The notes under the pieces are model-generated. The model was not told where the DNA came from. It searched no databases and saw nothing but the letters and a program-made list of their open reading frames with translations. Of a DNA stretch of 64,000 nt, positions 25,245 through 33,963 are shown piece by piece; position 1 is the first letter of the stretch; every line of letters starts with the position of its first letter. The translations under genes were made by a program, and so were the position numbers. This DNA comes from JAANXG01 sp034520625 (lineage in GTDB: Bacteria; Pseudomonadota; Gammaproteobacteria; Arenicellales; JAANXG01), in the NCBI GenBank assembly GCA_034520625.1, contig JAXHNI010000004.1, positions 323,367 through 387,366 of the forward strand. Reading direction: 5' to 3'.

Positions 25245-27152
25245 TCATGATTTTTGCAGTATCTGCTGCAATTCCTCGAGCTCCGCCCATCGCTCGACCG
25301 CCCGCGACAGCTCGACTTCCTTCTCCCTCAGGGTTTTCAGCAGTTCGCTGTATTCGCCGTGGGGCCGGTTGTAGAGATCCGGGTCGCCGGCCTGTTCCTG
25401 GAGCCGGGCGACTTCGTGCTCGAGTGTCTCGATACGGTCCGGGAGCTGCTCGAGCTCCAGCTTGTGCTTGTAGGAGAGCTTGGCAGCGGGTTTTCGCGCC
25501 TTCCCGGTGCCGGCGCCATCGCCCCGGGCCCGGACCTCGGAGGCAGGGCGGTCGCGTTCCCGCAAGGGCCGTTGCCTGCGCTCCCAGTCGCTGTAGCTCC
25601 CGATGTACTCCCTGATCCGGCCGCCGGGCTCGAAAACCAGCACGCTGGTGACGACGTTGTCGAGAAACTGCCGGTCGTGACTGACAACAATGAGGGTACC
25701 GGGATACTCTGCGAGACGCGCCTCGAGTATCTCGAGCGTTTCCACGTCGAGATCGTTGGTGGGTTCGTCGAGGACCAGGAGATTGGAGGGCCGGGTGAAC
25801 AACTTTGCGAGTATGATGCGGTTGGTCTCGCCGCCGGACAGGGACTTGACGGGGCTCCTGATGCGTTTGGGGCTGAACAGGAATCCCTTCAGATAACCGA
25901 TGATGTGTCGTTGCTTGCCGTTGATGTCCACGTAGTCGCGGCCGTCTCCCACCACTTCCGCCACCGTCTTTTCCGGGTCGAGCTCCCGCCGCAGCTGGTC
26001 GAAATAACCGATCTCCAGGCCCGTGCCCAGCTTCACGGTTCCCTCCTGCGGCGCAATCTCGCCCAGGAGGATGCGCAGGAGTGTCGTCTTCCCGACGCCG
26101 TTGTTGCCGATGAGTCCCACACGGTCGCCGCGCATGATCCTGAGAGAGAGCTGGTCGATCAGCGCCTCGTTTCCGTAGCGGTGGGAGATGTTGCGGGCTT
26201 CGATCACCTTGCGCCCGGACCGCTCGGCTTCTTCCACGTGGATGCGCGGCCCCGCCTGGGGTGCGATCCGTTTTGATCGCTCCTCGCGCATGGTTTGCAG
26301 GGCCCGCACCCGGCCCTCGTTGCGCTTGCGGCGGGCCTTCAGGCCCTGGCGAATCCAGGTTTCCTCCCGCGCGAGCTTTCTGTCGAACTCCCGGTGCTGG
26401 TCGGCCTCCGCCTGCAGCGCCTGCTCCTTCCGGGCCAGGTACGCCCGGTAATCGCCGGGCCAGCTGGTGATGCGGCCGCGGTCCAGCTCGACAATGCGGG
26501 TCGCGAGTCTCTGCAGGAAAGCGCGGTCGTGGGTAATGAACAGGACGCTGCCGCCGAATCCCCGAACCCGGTCCTCGAGCCAGCGAATGGAGGCGAGATC
26601 CAGGTGGTTCGTGGGCTCGTCCAGCAGCAGGAGGTCGGGGTTGTTGACCAGCGCCCTGGCGAGGCTCACCCGCCGCCGCCAGCCGCCGGACAATTCCGCG
26701 AGCCGGCGGTCTCCGGTTAGTCCCATCTCGGTCATGACGGCGTTCACCCGCTGTTCGATGTTCCAGCCGCCCTTCGCTTCAATGCGGTTCTCGAGGCGGG
26801 CCAGGAAGCGCGTTTCCCGCTCCGTGGAAGCCTCGGCAGATTTTCGCTCGTAGGCGTCAATCCATTCCTTGAGACCGGACAAGCCCCCGGCGACGACTTC
26901 CGTCACCGTGAGATCCTGCTCCGCGGGCAGCGCCTGTTCCAGGCGGCTGACGACGATGTCGGGAGGGCGGCGGATCTCGCCCCGATCCGGCTGCAGATCC
27001 CCCGCGATCAGCTTCAGCATAGAGGATTTTCCGGCGCCGTTGCGCCCGATCAGGCACACACGCTCTCCGGCCTCCATGGTGAAGCCGGCGTCCACTAACA
27101 GCGGCTGGTCGCCGAACTCCAGGCAGACCTTGTCGAAGGCGACGAGATTCAC
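25245..27152 (-). CDS. uup: ABC-F ATPase Uup
   Basis: A 635-residue soluble ABC-F protein with two ATPase domains. Walker A1 GRNGAGKSS is at 36-44 with signature LSGGWRRRVSLARAL and Walker B LLLDEPTNHLD. Walker A2 GNNGVGKTT is near 350 with LSGGETNRIILAKLF and LVLDEPTNDLD. Between them is the P-site tether-like linker, and at the end (about 560-630) a coiled-coil DNA/RNA-binding tail typical of Uup. Uup affects ribosome function and replication-fork intermediates and reduces transposon excision. Its stop-to-start neighbours do not suggest a partner. Confidence 0.94.
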   Translation of the reverse strand: MNLVAFDKVCLEFGDQPLLVDAGFTMEAGERVCLIGRNGAGKSSMLKLIAGDLQPDRGEIRRPPDIVVSRLEQALPAEQDLTVTEVVAGGLSGLKEWIDAYERKSAEASTERETRFLARLENRIEAKGGWNIEQRVNAVMTEMGLTGDRRLAELSGGWRRRVSLARALVNNPDLLLLDEPTNHLDLASIRWLEDRVRGFGGSVLFITHDRAFLQRLATRIVELDRGRITSWPGDYRAYLARKEQALQAEADQHREFDRKLAREETWIRQGLKARRKRNEGRVRALQTMREERSKRIAPQAGPRIHVEEAERSGRKVIEARNISHRYGNEALIDQLSLRIMRGDRVGLIGNNGVGKTTLLRILLGEIAPQEGTVKLGTGLEIGYFDQLRRELDPEKTVAEVVGDGRDYVDINGKQRHIIGYLKGFLFSPKRIRSPVKSLSGGETNRIILAKLFTRPSNLLVLDEPTNDLDVETLEILEARLAEYPGTLIVVSHDRQFLDNVVTSVLVFEPGGRIREYIGSYSDWERRQRPLRERDRPASEVRARGDGAGTGKARKPAAKLSYKHKLELEQLPDRIETLEHEVARLQEQAGDPDLYNRPHGEYSELLKTLREKEVELSRAVERWAELEELQQILQKS

Positions 27153-27167
27153 GGACGGGGATGCGCC

Positions 27168-28205
27168 TTAGATTCCGGCGGACAGCTTCTTCAACTCGTC
27201 CTCGTGAGCCTGGTACAGGGCGTAGTTGTGCGCTACCGCCTCATCGAGGTCTTTTTGCACTCGGGCGACACGCAGCTGTTCCGTGATCCACTGGTGCTCG
27301 GCCCAGTTTCCTTCGCCCGTGACCACCACCTCCATTTCGGCGCTTATCGTACCCAGCATCGACCCCAGGCCTCCCGACAATTCCCCGATATCCGCGATAC
27401 CGGGCTCCTTGTCTTCGTACTTCGCCTGGAGCTCCGCCAGGTGCGCGGTCTGCTCGCCGCGGATTTCAGCGGTCTTGCGTTTCATCTCCAGGTAGCGGTT
27501 CATCTGGGCGTCGGTGATCTTTCCGTCCGCCGGCGGCTCGTACTGGTGCTGGTTCGCCTCTTCCATCACCCGTGCGTAGCGTTCGGCGCCCCCCAGCATG
27601 CCCGTCTGGCCCGGCATGGACGTCGGGTTCTCCGTGGATATCATGCTCCCGGCACCGAGGATGGAGCCCAGGATCAGCATGACGATGAAACTGGCTACCA
27701 GTGAAGCGATGTAGTGGAGTACCCGCTTGTCGTCCGGCACTTCCAGGAACAGTGGTATGTTCTTGTAGAGGAACACGAAAGAAACGATGGCCAGGGCCAG
27801 CGACACGATCCAGCCTATATACGGAACCACCGCGATGATGTTTCCAAGATAGGCGGGTATGGCAGCCAGGGACAGTGCAGCCAGCCCCTTGTCGAAGTCG
27901 TGCCGGCCCTTGAACAAGCCGGCCAGGAAGCTGAATATGAACGACACAACGGCGATGGCCACCAGCGCCATGACCAGGCTTACCAGCCAGCCCCCGACGC
28001 CCATCCCCATTCCGAGGCGCCCATAGCCACCGAATATCAGCGACAATACAGCGGCAAGAACAAACGACGCGATGATCAGGGGCAATGTCAAAAGCAGCGC
28101 CGTATCCTGCCAGCCGCGGTTTTCCGCGGCGTAGGATTGCCACGTGGCGCGCGGCTCCAGCAGGCCGTTCTTGATCAATTCAATGGTTTTCTGGAAATCC
28201 AGCAT
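27168..28205 (-). CDS. Yip1 domain membrane protein
   Basis: A 345-residue protein: residues 1-20 match the bacterial Yip1 start (FQKTIELIKNGLLEPRATW). There are five or six membrane spans between about 35 and 195, including FLAGLFKGRHDFDKGLAALSLAAIPAYLGNIIAVVP. A soluble, partly coiled C-terminal region covers about 215-345. GGTGA precedes the ATG. No specific function is known for bacterial Yip1 proteins. It is 15 bp upstream of uup on the same strand. Confidence 0.87.
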   Translation of the reverse strand: MLDFQKTIELIKNGLLEPRATWQSYAAENRGWQDTALLLTLPLIIASFVLAAVLSLIFGGYGRLGMGMGVGGWLVSLVMALVAIAVVSFIFSFLAGLFKGRHDFDKGLAALSLAAIPAYLGNIIAVVPYIGWIVSLALAIVSFVFLYKNIPLFLEVPDDKRVLHYIASLVASFIVMLILGSILGAGSMISTENPTSMPGQTGMLGGAERYARVMEEANQHQYEPPADGKITDAQMNRYLEMKRKTAEIRGEQTAHLAELQAKYEDKEPGIADIGELSGGLGSMLGTISAEMEVVVTGEGNWAEHQWITEQLRVARVQKDLDEAVAHNYALYQAHEDELKKLSAGI

Positions 28206-28389
28206 GGGTCGTTCACCTATGAAGCAGTGTAATTGTCACCGGACAAGAAATCCGCCGCCCCCCGGCTGCGGCGCGCAGGCGCCCGGTGTTCAGGGCGGCG
28301 ATTGTACGCCAACGGAAGGGCCGCGTAGCGACCGGGCGCCGGGTACGGCAAGGCGGGCATCGTCCAGCTGGTGCCGTCCCGGACCACCC

Positions 28390-29136
28390 GTGCCGGTGTT
28401 GTCGAGCCTGGTCCGGCTCGCCGGGCGGGCGTGCCTGGTCGGGGCGGCCTGTGTGGTCATGGCGGCCTGCGCGTCGCGGCCGGTGGATACCGGGCCGCCC
28501 CGGGACCGGATCGCAGTGTTCGATCCCGTCGCCGACGGTGTGGGCGGGTGGGAGCACTACGTCCTGCGCCGGGCGAGCACCCGCTACAGTGTCGTCGATA
28601 CTCCTCACGGTCCCCTGCTCCGGGCGGAAGGCCGTCGCTCGGCGTCGATCCTGATACAGGTGCTCAATAGACCGGTGAACCGCTCCTGCGGGCGGTTGAC
28701 CTGGCAATGGTGGGTCGAGAAGCCCCAGCCCGGTGCGGATCTGACCGACAGGCGCCGCCATGACGTCGGCGCATCGATATTCGTGGCCTTCGGCGACCCC
28801 GGTGTATTCCGGGACCGCCGGGTCCCGACGCTGCAATACGTATGGACGAACCGGGATGCGGCGGCGGATGCCGTACTGACGGGCCCGTACCACGAGGAGC
28901 ACCTGAGAACCATGATCATCAGGCGTGGACCCGGTACGGGCGGGCCGGTGACGGAGACCCGGGACGTCTTCGCCGATTTCCGGCGGGCCTTCGGGTCGCC
29001 GGCGGAGCCGGGGGTTCATGCCGTGGCCCTATTCACGGACAACGATGACACCGGCGAGCCGATTACCGCGTATTACGGGCCGGTCGAATTCCGCTGCATG
29101 AAAGGGGACGTCACGGCCCCGGCGGGGGAGGAGTGA
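28390..29136 (+). CDS. DUF3047 family putative lipoprotein
   Basis: About 248 residues. I start it at GTG 28390, because this gives a signal peptide with lipobox VMAAC (about residue 28); the frame is open further upstream without codon support. The mature part has the DUF3047 features TWQWWVEKPQPGADLTDRRRHD, ASIFVAFGD, LQYVWTN and DFRRAFG, with a terminal TAYYGPVEF strand. DUF3047 has a jelly-roll-like predicted fold of unknown function. It probably attaches to the outer membrane, facing the periplasm. Confidence 0.78.
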   Translation: MPVLSSLVRLAGRACLVGAACVVMAACASRPVDTGPPRDRIAVFDPVADGVGGWEHYVLRRASTRYSVVDTPHGPLLRAEGRRSASILIQVLNRPVNRSCGRLTWQWWVEKPQPGADLTDRRRHDVGASIFVAFGDPGVFRDRRVPTLQYVWTNRDAAADAVLTGPYHEEHLRTMIIRRGPGTGGPVTETRDVFADFRRAFGSPAEPGVHAVALFTDNDDTGEPITAYYGPVEFRCMKGDVTAPAGEE

Positions 29137-29152
29137 GGGGGCAGGCGGCGGC

Positions 29153-29572
29153 CTACGGCATCTGGATACCACCGCCGGGCATGCCGCCCCCACCGGGTAT
29201 GCCACCCCCGCCCGGCATGCCGCCCCCCTGGCCGCCGCTGCCGGGTACGTACAAGGACGACGCGGCTTCGCGCCGCATCTCCTCGAGCTCCTTCGCGGTG
29301 CGTTCCACCGCTTCCTCGGCCGCCTCCGGGAATTTGTCCACGGCTTCGTCCAGGGAGCCGGCTTCCAGCTCAAAGGACAGGGGGATCGTGCCCATGGGGG
29401 TCATCAACTGGGCCTGGCCTACGTACAGAACGGCCCGGGACGCATCGTCGGAGCCGTCCTTGGTGACCGGGGTCAGGCGGCGGATACTGCCGACGCGACG
29501 GTCGGTGATAACTTCCTCCCGGTACAGCTCATCCGCCTGCATCTGCATGTCTTTGCTTTCAACCTGTGCCAT
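29153..29572 (-). CDS. Hypothetical protein with Gly-Met-Pro repeat tail
   Basis: A 139-residue soluble protein I cannot assign. Residues about 1-110 are mixed alpha/beta (RRVGSIRRLTPVT, AVLYVGQAQLMTPMGTIPLSFELEAGSLDEAVDKF, then a helix EAAEEAVERTAKELEEMRREA). The last 30 are a low-complexity tail of GGGMPGGGGIP-type units encoded by a short imperfect DNA repeat (29160-29235). It is convergent with the DUF3047 gene, 16 bp away. Confidence 0.75.
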   Translation of the reverse strand: MAQVESKDMQMQADELYREEVITDRRVGSIRRLTPVTKDGSDDASRAVLYVGQAQLMTPMGTIPLSFELEAGSLDEAVDKFPEAAEEAVERTAKELEEMRREAASSLYVPGSGGQGGGMPGGGGIPGGGGMPGGGIQMP

Positions 29573-29645
29573 ACGTCCATCCGTATAGGTTCGCCGATAA
29601 TGCGGCTAGGTTAGCAAACTGCGTTGCGGCAGTCGAATGCCGGTA

Positions 29646-29817
29646 GTGGCTCAGTTTGAAAACACGCGCCAGTGTTACGGTATATCAGGGCCGGAGGGAC
29701 GTCCCCCAGGGCCGCTGTAAATACGTCCTTGTACGCTCTGGCTCAAACATTCCTGTTTTCGACAGCCCTGGGTGGTGTCCCCCGGTTCCGAGCCCAGTAC
29801 TTTTGAGACTGAGCCAC
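29646..29817 (+). repeat. Nested-hairpin repeat, copy 1
   Basis: The conserved core (about 29709-29770: GCTGTAAATACGTCCTTGTA, then an AAACATTCCTGTTT hairpin) is flanked by inner inverted arms 29689-29712 and 29765-29789. An outer pair follows: GTGGCTCAGT at 29646-29655 pairs with ACTGAGCCAC at 29808-29817. The same core occurs at 31268, 34959 and 36252. It fills most of the gene-free stretch 29573-29874. Confidence 0.85.
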
Positions 29818-29834
29818 GACCCGAAAGCCGGGAT

Positions 29835-29843
29835 TGTTATAAT
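29835..29843 (+). promoter_or_regulatory. Extended -10 promoter of mazG
   Basis: TGTTATAAT fits the extended -10 consensus TGnTATAAT, about 31 nt before the mazG start, immediately downstream of nested-hairpin copy 1. No good -35 is visible, as expected for this class. Confidence 0.5.
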
Positions 29844-29874
29844 CGCAGGGGAACAGTCACCCAGGGCGGATGCC

Positions 29875-30663
29875 ATGTCCTCATCGATCAACCGGCTGCT
29901 GGAGATCATGGCGGCGCTCAGGGATCCCGACACCGGGTGTCCCTGGGATGTGAAGCAGAGCTTCAGCACCATCGTCCCCTACACCATCGAGGAGGCGTAC
30001 GAGGTCAACGACGCCATACAGCGTGGTGACATGGAGGATCTGCGCGAGGAGCTTGGCGACCTGCTGCTCCAGGTCGTATTCCATGCCCAGATGGCCCGGG
30101 AAGCCGGGGAATTCGATTTCGACGACGTGGCGGCGGCAATTTCCAGCAAGATGATCGACCGCCATCCCCACGTATTCGACCGGCAGCGCCCGGTCAGCGA
30201 CGCGGAGCTTCGCGACGTGTGGGAAAGAAAAAAGGAAGACGAACGCCGGCGAAAGGGCAGCCTTGACGGCGCCTTGGACGGCGTCGCCCGCGCGCTCCCG
30301 GCGCTGCTTCGCGCTCAGAAACTGATCCGGCGCGCCGCCCGCAAGGGCTTCGAATGGCCGGCCCCCGAGGCGGCGCTTGCCAAGTGCCGGGAAGAACTGG
30401 ACGAGGTCCGGGACGCGGCGGCATCCGAGTCCGGTCATCGGCGGCTCGAGGAAGAGTTGGGGGACCTGCTTTTCGCCTGCGTGGCCGCGGCCGGCCAGTA
30501 CCGGGTCGACGCGGAGGAAGCCCTGCGCCGAGCCAACGCGAAATTCGAGGAGCGGTTCGGACGCGTGGAGGCGGCGCTGCGCGAAGACGGCCGGGAGATG
30601 ACCGACGCATCGCTGGAGGATCTTGACAGGCTCTGGAACCGGGCGAAGATGGAGGTCCATTGA
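29875..30663 (+). CDS. mazG: Nucleoside triphosphate pyrophosphohydrolase MazG
   Basis: A 262-residue enzyme, the same length as E. coli MazG, hydrolysing NTPs to NMP and pyrophosphate and so lowering abnormal nucleotides and (p)ppGpp-linked stress. The first MazG domain shows CPWDVKQSFSTIVPYTIEEAYE and EELGDLLLQVVFHAQ; the second has KGFEWPAPEAALAKCREELDE and EEELGDLLFACVAAA. ATG 29875 gives the canonical N-terminus MSSSINRLLEIMAALRDPD. The next gene follows after 9 nt with its own strong ribosome-binding site. Confidence 0.94.
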   Translation: MSSSINRLLEIMAALRDPDTGCPWDVKQSFSTIVPYTIEEAYEVNDAIQRGDMEDLREELGDLLLQVVFHAQMAREAGEFDFDDVAAAISSKMIDRHPHVFDRQRPVSDAELRDVWERKKEDERRRKGSLDGALDGVARALPALLRAQKLIRRAARKGFEWPAPEAALAKCREELDEVRDAAASESGHRRLEEELGDLLFACVAAAGQYRVDAEEALRRANAKFEERFGRVEAALREDGREMTDASLEDLDRLWNRAKMEVH

Positions 30664-30672
30664 AGGAGGAGC

Positions 30673-31080
30673 ATGCTGATGCCCGCCGGACCGCCGCCGT
30701 TGAGATGCTGGAAATGCGGGGCCGACCTGAAGTCGGTGCCCAGGCCGTTCTCACGTTTCGCCGAGTGCCCGGAATGCAGGGATGAGCTGCACGTCTGCCG
30801 AATGTGCCGATACTACGACCGCCGCTATATCGGCGAATGCAGCCACGACACCGCCGACAAGGTGCTGATCAAGGACAAATCGAATTTCTGCGGGCATTTC
30901 AGGCCGAGTCCCCATGCCTTCGAGGGCGCCGGCAACCCGCGCAAGGAAAAAGCCCAGCAGGAACTGCAATCCCTGTTCGACGGGCAGGCAGCGCCGGAGC
31001 CCGGGTCGGAGGATGCCGATGACGCGGAGTCGGAAGCCGAAGCCGCGAAAAAGCGCTTGCAGGATCTTTTCGGCGACTGA
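30673..31080 (+). CDS. Zinc-ribbon protein of unknown function
   Basis: A 135-residue protein with an N-terminal double-Cys zinc ribbon (CWKCGADL ... CPECRDELHVCRMCRYYDRR) and a further Cys/His set, GECSHDTAD and FCGHF. The C-terminal half is acidic and helical (DADDAESEAEAAKKRLQDLFG). AGGAGG precedes ATG 30673 by 3 nt and ATG 30679 by 9 nt; either may start. It is 9 nt after mazG and likely co-transcribed, but I know no function. Confidence 0.82.
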   Translation: MLMPAGPPPLRCWKCGADLKSVPRPFSRFAECPECRDELHVCRMCRYYDRRYIGECSHDTADKVLIKDKSNFCGHFRPSPHAFEGAGNPRKEKAQQELQSLFDGQAAPEPGSEDADDAESEAEAAKKRLQDLFGD

Positions 31081-31267
31081 GTCGGTTATCGTTGTCCCCT
31101 GCGCCCTGCGGCGAACCGGGTCGAGAGTTTCTTAGGCGAACAAGATGTAGTTCGTCGTGCCGTCTTACGGGGAAACCGTCATATAGGCGGGTCCATACCG
31201 CTGCTGGGACTGCACCTCCAGCGGCAAAAAAGCGTGGGCCCAACTTGAGAACCGGCGTCAGGGACTG

Positions 31268-31377
31268 GGCCGGTGCCGGGGGACATCCCCCAGGGCCGCT
31301 GTAAATACTTCCCTGTACGCTCTCGCTCAAACATCCTTGTTTTCGAGAGCCCTGGGGGATGTCCCCCGGCACCGGCC
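31268..31377 (+). repeat. Nested-hairpin repeat, copy 2
   Basis: The arms 31268-31296 and 31349-31377 are perfectly complementary over 29 bp (GGCCGGTGCCGGGGGACAT...). They enclose the conserved core GCTGTAAATACTTCCCTGTA and an inner hairpin, CTCTCG/CGAGAG with AAACA/TGTTT. It lies in the convergent gap 31081-31439; the rest of that gap shows nothing. Confidence 0.9.
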
Positions 31378-31439
31378 TTCCCTCCGGTCATGTAGGGCTT
31401 CAAATCAGGCGGTCGCCCGCGGGCGACCGCCGAGCGCTT

Positions 31440-32324
31440 TCAACGCCCGGACCGGCCCATCAGATCCATCAGCCGAGGCACCGGCAGGCCGGCGCTGCCC
31501 TGCTCGGCGAATGACCTGTACAGGTCGCGGATGGCGGACGCGCCGGACGTGGTGGAGCCGAGGGACTCGGCCATGTCGGTGTAATAGGTCATGTCCTTGG
31601 CGCAGTTTCCGATGGTGAACATGAAACCGGCCTCGTCGCCGTCGACGATATACGGCGTCAGGCGCTTGAGGGCGACACTGTCGCCGCCGCCGGTTCTCAG
31701 CACTTCCAGAAATGTGTCCATATCGACATCGGTTTTGGAGGCGCACGCCATCGCCTCCGCCAGCAGCGCGCAGTTGCCCAGGGAGACGAAGTTGTGGAGC
31801 AGCTTCAGCGCGTGGCCGGCCCCTGTGGGCCCTGCGTGGTAGATGTTCTCGGCGAAGGACGACAGCAGCGGCCGCAGCCTCTCGAGGGTTTCCGGATCCC
31901 CCCCGGCGAGGAGATTCAACTTGCCCGCCTCGGCTTCCTTCGGCGTCCGCGTCATCGGGATGTCCAGGTACTGCGCGCCTTTGTTCGTGATTGCCTCGCT
32001 GACGCGCCGGGTGGTGGTCGGCTCGACGGTGGACAGGTCCACGACGATCTGCCCGGGCCGGAGGTTTGCCGCCAGGCCGTTTTCCTGCAGGACGACCTCT
32101 TCCACCTGCGGTGACCCGGTTACGCAGATGAGCAGCACATCGCTGTATTCAACGAGATCGGCGAGGGCCGGGCACTCCACGGCGCCCAACTCGACGAGAT
32201 CGCCGGTCGGCCGGTTGCCCGGGTGCGCCAGAAAGGCGAGTGGAAAACCGCTTCTCAGTATGTTCCTGGCGATGCCGTGGCCCATCAGTCCGGCGCCGAT
32301 CAGGCCCGTGTTTTCATTGCTCAT
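31440..32324 (-). CDS. NAD(P)-dependent beta-hydroxyacid dehydrogenase (3-hydroxyisobutyrate dehydrogenase family)
   Basis: A 294-residue 6PGDH-like oxidoreductase. The Rossmann start GLIGAGLMGHGIARNIL (about 7-23), the VDLSTVEPTTTRRV segment and the catalytic Lys in GAGHALKLLHN (near 170) are present. The substrate loop reads DIPMTRTPKEAEAGKLNLLAGG rather than the DAPVSGG of true HIBADH, so it belongs to a separate subgroup with probably a different hydroxyacid substrate. It is followed on the same strand by no close partner and preceded within 3 nt by the radical-SAM gene, so the two are likely co-transcribed. Confidence 0.9.
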   Translation of the reverse strand: MSNENTGLIGAGLMGHGIARNILRSGFPLAFLAHPGNRPTGDLVELGAVECPALADLVEYSDVLLICVTGSPQVEEVVLQENGLAANLRPGQIVVDLSTVEPTTTRRVSEAITNKGAQYLDIPMTRTPKEAEAGKLNLLAGGDPETLERLRPLLSSFAENIYHAGPTGAGHALKLLHNFVSLGNCALLAEAMACASKTDVDMDTFLEVLRTGGGDSVALKRLTPYIVDGDEAGFMFTIGNCAKDMTYYTDMAESLGSTTSGASAIRDLYRSFAEQGSAGLPVPRLMDLMGRSGR

Positions 32325-32326
32325 GG

Positions 32327-33829
32327 TTAAACCCCTTGGGTGGCGTGCAGATGCCGTGTCTGGCGTTTGGTGTGCGGCGTGTGCCGCGGCGGCAAGCGCC
32401 GGTTCTTCCGCCCGGTCTCCTGCATGCGGGCGTGGTCCCGGGTCAGTGCGTCCCGCAGCGGTCCGGCAGGGATGCCCAGAGCCCCGCAGCCGCCCTGCCG
32501 CAGAAGGTCGAACAGCCGGTTCGGCGCGATGCGATGGGTCTGGCCCGTGGTGTCGTAGAGCCAGTCGCTCAGCGCGAGAAAACTGTCGAAGGGCGCATCC
32601 CCGAGCAGCAGGGGACGCGCGGCCTGGAAACGGCCGGAATTGGCGATCAGGTCCCAGTAGCGGGCGAATCGATTCAGCCTCTGCATGGTGGGAAAGTCGA
32701 TCCGGTCGGTGGACAGTATGTTGTACGGTGCGTTCGGATTGAAACGGAGGTCGAAGCTGTCCGTGTGGCGCGTGATCGGCGATCCCCGGAGCCGCTTGAG
32801 AATACCCACCTGTATCTCGTGCGGGTCGGCGGCCACGAGCCGGTCGAAGCTGTCGCGGAAGGTTTCCAGGGTTTCGCCTGGCAGGCCGAAGATGAGATCG
32901 GCGTGAATGTGGGCGTGACTGCTGCCTCGAAGCCAGCGCAGGTTCGCGGTGGTCTTTTCATTGTCCTGGCGCCGGCTGATCAGGGCCTGGACTTCCGGGG
33001 TGAAAGTCTGGACGCCGATCTCGAACTGCAGCGACCCCGGGGGGAACCGTGCCACCCGGGATTTCAGGGAATCGGGCAGCCGGTCCGGGATGAGCTCGAA
33101 ATGCAGGAACAGATCGTCGCTCATCCGCTCCAGGAAGAACTCCAGTATCCGGATCGTGGACGCCGTTTTCAGATTGAAGGTCCGGTCCACGAACCGGAAA
33201 TGCCGCGCGCCCCGTTCGTGGAGTGCCTGCATTTCGTCGACAAAGCCCTCCAGATCGAAAGGCCAGGCGGTCCTGTCCAGTGCCGACAGGCAGAACTCGC
33301 ATCTGAACGGGCAGCCGCGGGATGCCTCGACATAGATCAGGCGATTGTCGAGATCCTGGCGCGTGTATTCGCGATAGGGCAGCGCGAGCTCCCGGATGTC
33401 GAACTCCCCGGGGTCGATGATCCCGCCCTGCGGGGCGTCGCCATCAAGTATCCGGCTGCACAAACGGGGAAAGGCCAGGTCCGCCATTCCGGGGATGACG
33501 TAATCCGCGTAGTCGACGATGGGCTGCTGGTGGTATTCGTGGCTGACCTCGGGCCCGCCCAGGACCACGATCGTCTCCGGGCGTATTCGCTTGATCAGCC
33601 TGACCACTTCCGTGCTGATGTCGATGTTCCATATGTACACGCCCAGGCCCACGACCCGGGGCTCGTCCGCCAGCAGGCATTCCGCGATATCCTCTGCCCG
33701 CTGGCCGATGGTGAATTCCACCATGCGGCTCCGTCGCTTGAGCCCGCCCAGATTGGCGTACAGGTACCGCAGCCCCAACGAGGCGTGCATGTACTTGGCG
33801 TTGATCGTGGAAAGCGTAATCGGGCTCAT
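32327..33829 (-). CDS. B12-binding-domain radical SAM protein (DUF4080 type)
   Basis: A 500-residue protein: an N-terminal cobalamin-binding-like Rossmann domain (about 1-140, VVGLGVYIWNID, VVLGGPEVSHE), then a radical-SAM core with the cluster motif CPFRCEFC near 180. A C-terminal DUF4080-like region ends in a basic tail. The core includes FRFVDRTFNLK and GLPGETLETF. ATG 33827-33829 starts the family-typical MSPITLSTINAKYMHASLGL; a longer in-frame extension lacks coding support. The reaction is unknown; class B enzymes of this kind often methylate or rearrange. Confidence 0.88.
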   Translation of the reverse strand: MSPITLSTINAKYMHASLGLRYLYANLGGLKRRSRMVEFTIGQRAEDIAECLLADEPRVVGLGVYIWNIDISTEVVRLIKRIRPETIVVLGGPEVSHEYHQQPIVDYADYVIPGMADLAFPRLCSRILDGDAPQGGIIDPGEFDIRELALPYREYTRQDLDNRLIYVEASRGCPFRCEFCLSALDRTAWPFDLEGFVDEMQALHERGARHFRFVDRTFNLKTASTIRILEFFLERMSDDLFLHFELIPDRLPDSLKSRVARFPPGSLQFEIGVQTFTPEVQALISRRQDNEKTTANLRWLRGSSHAHIHADLIFGLPGETLETFRDSFDRLVAADPHEIQVGILKRLRGSPITRHTDSFDLRFNPNAPYNILSTDRIDFPTMQRLNRFARYWDLIANSGRFQAARPLLLGDAPFDSFLALSDWLYDTTGQTHRIAPNRLFDLLRQGGCGALGIPAGPLRDALTRDHARMQETGRKNRRLPPRHTPHTKRQTRHLHATQGV

Positions 33830-33963
33830 GGCTGGTGTCCATAGTTGGCACTGACGCGCGTGCCGCGGCAGCCGCTTCAGGAGTATGTGCTTCGGCCCGG
33901 ACGTGACGGTGCCCCGGGTTTCATTGTTGCCGAAGTCGCGCGCAGTGGCAATGCAGCGCGCCG

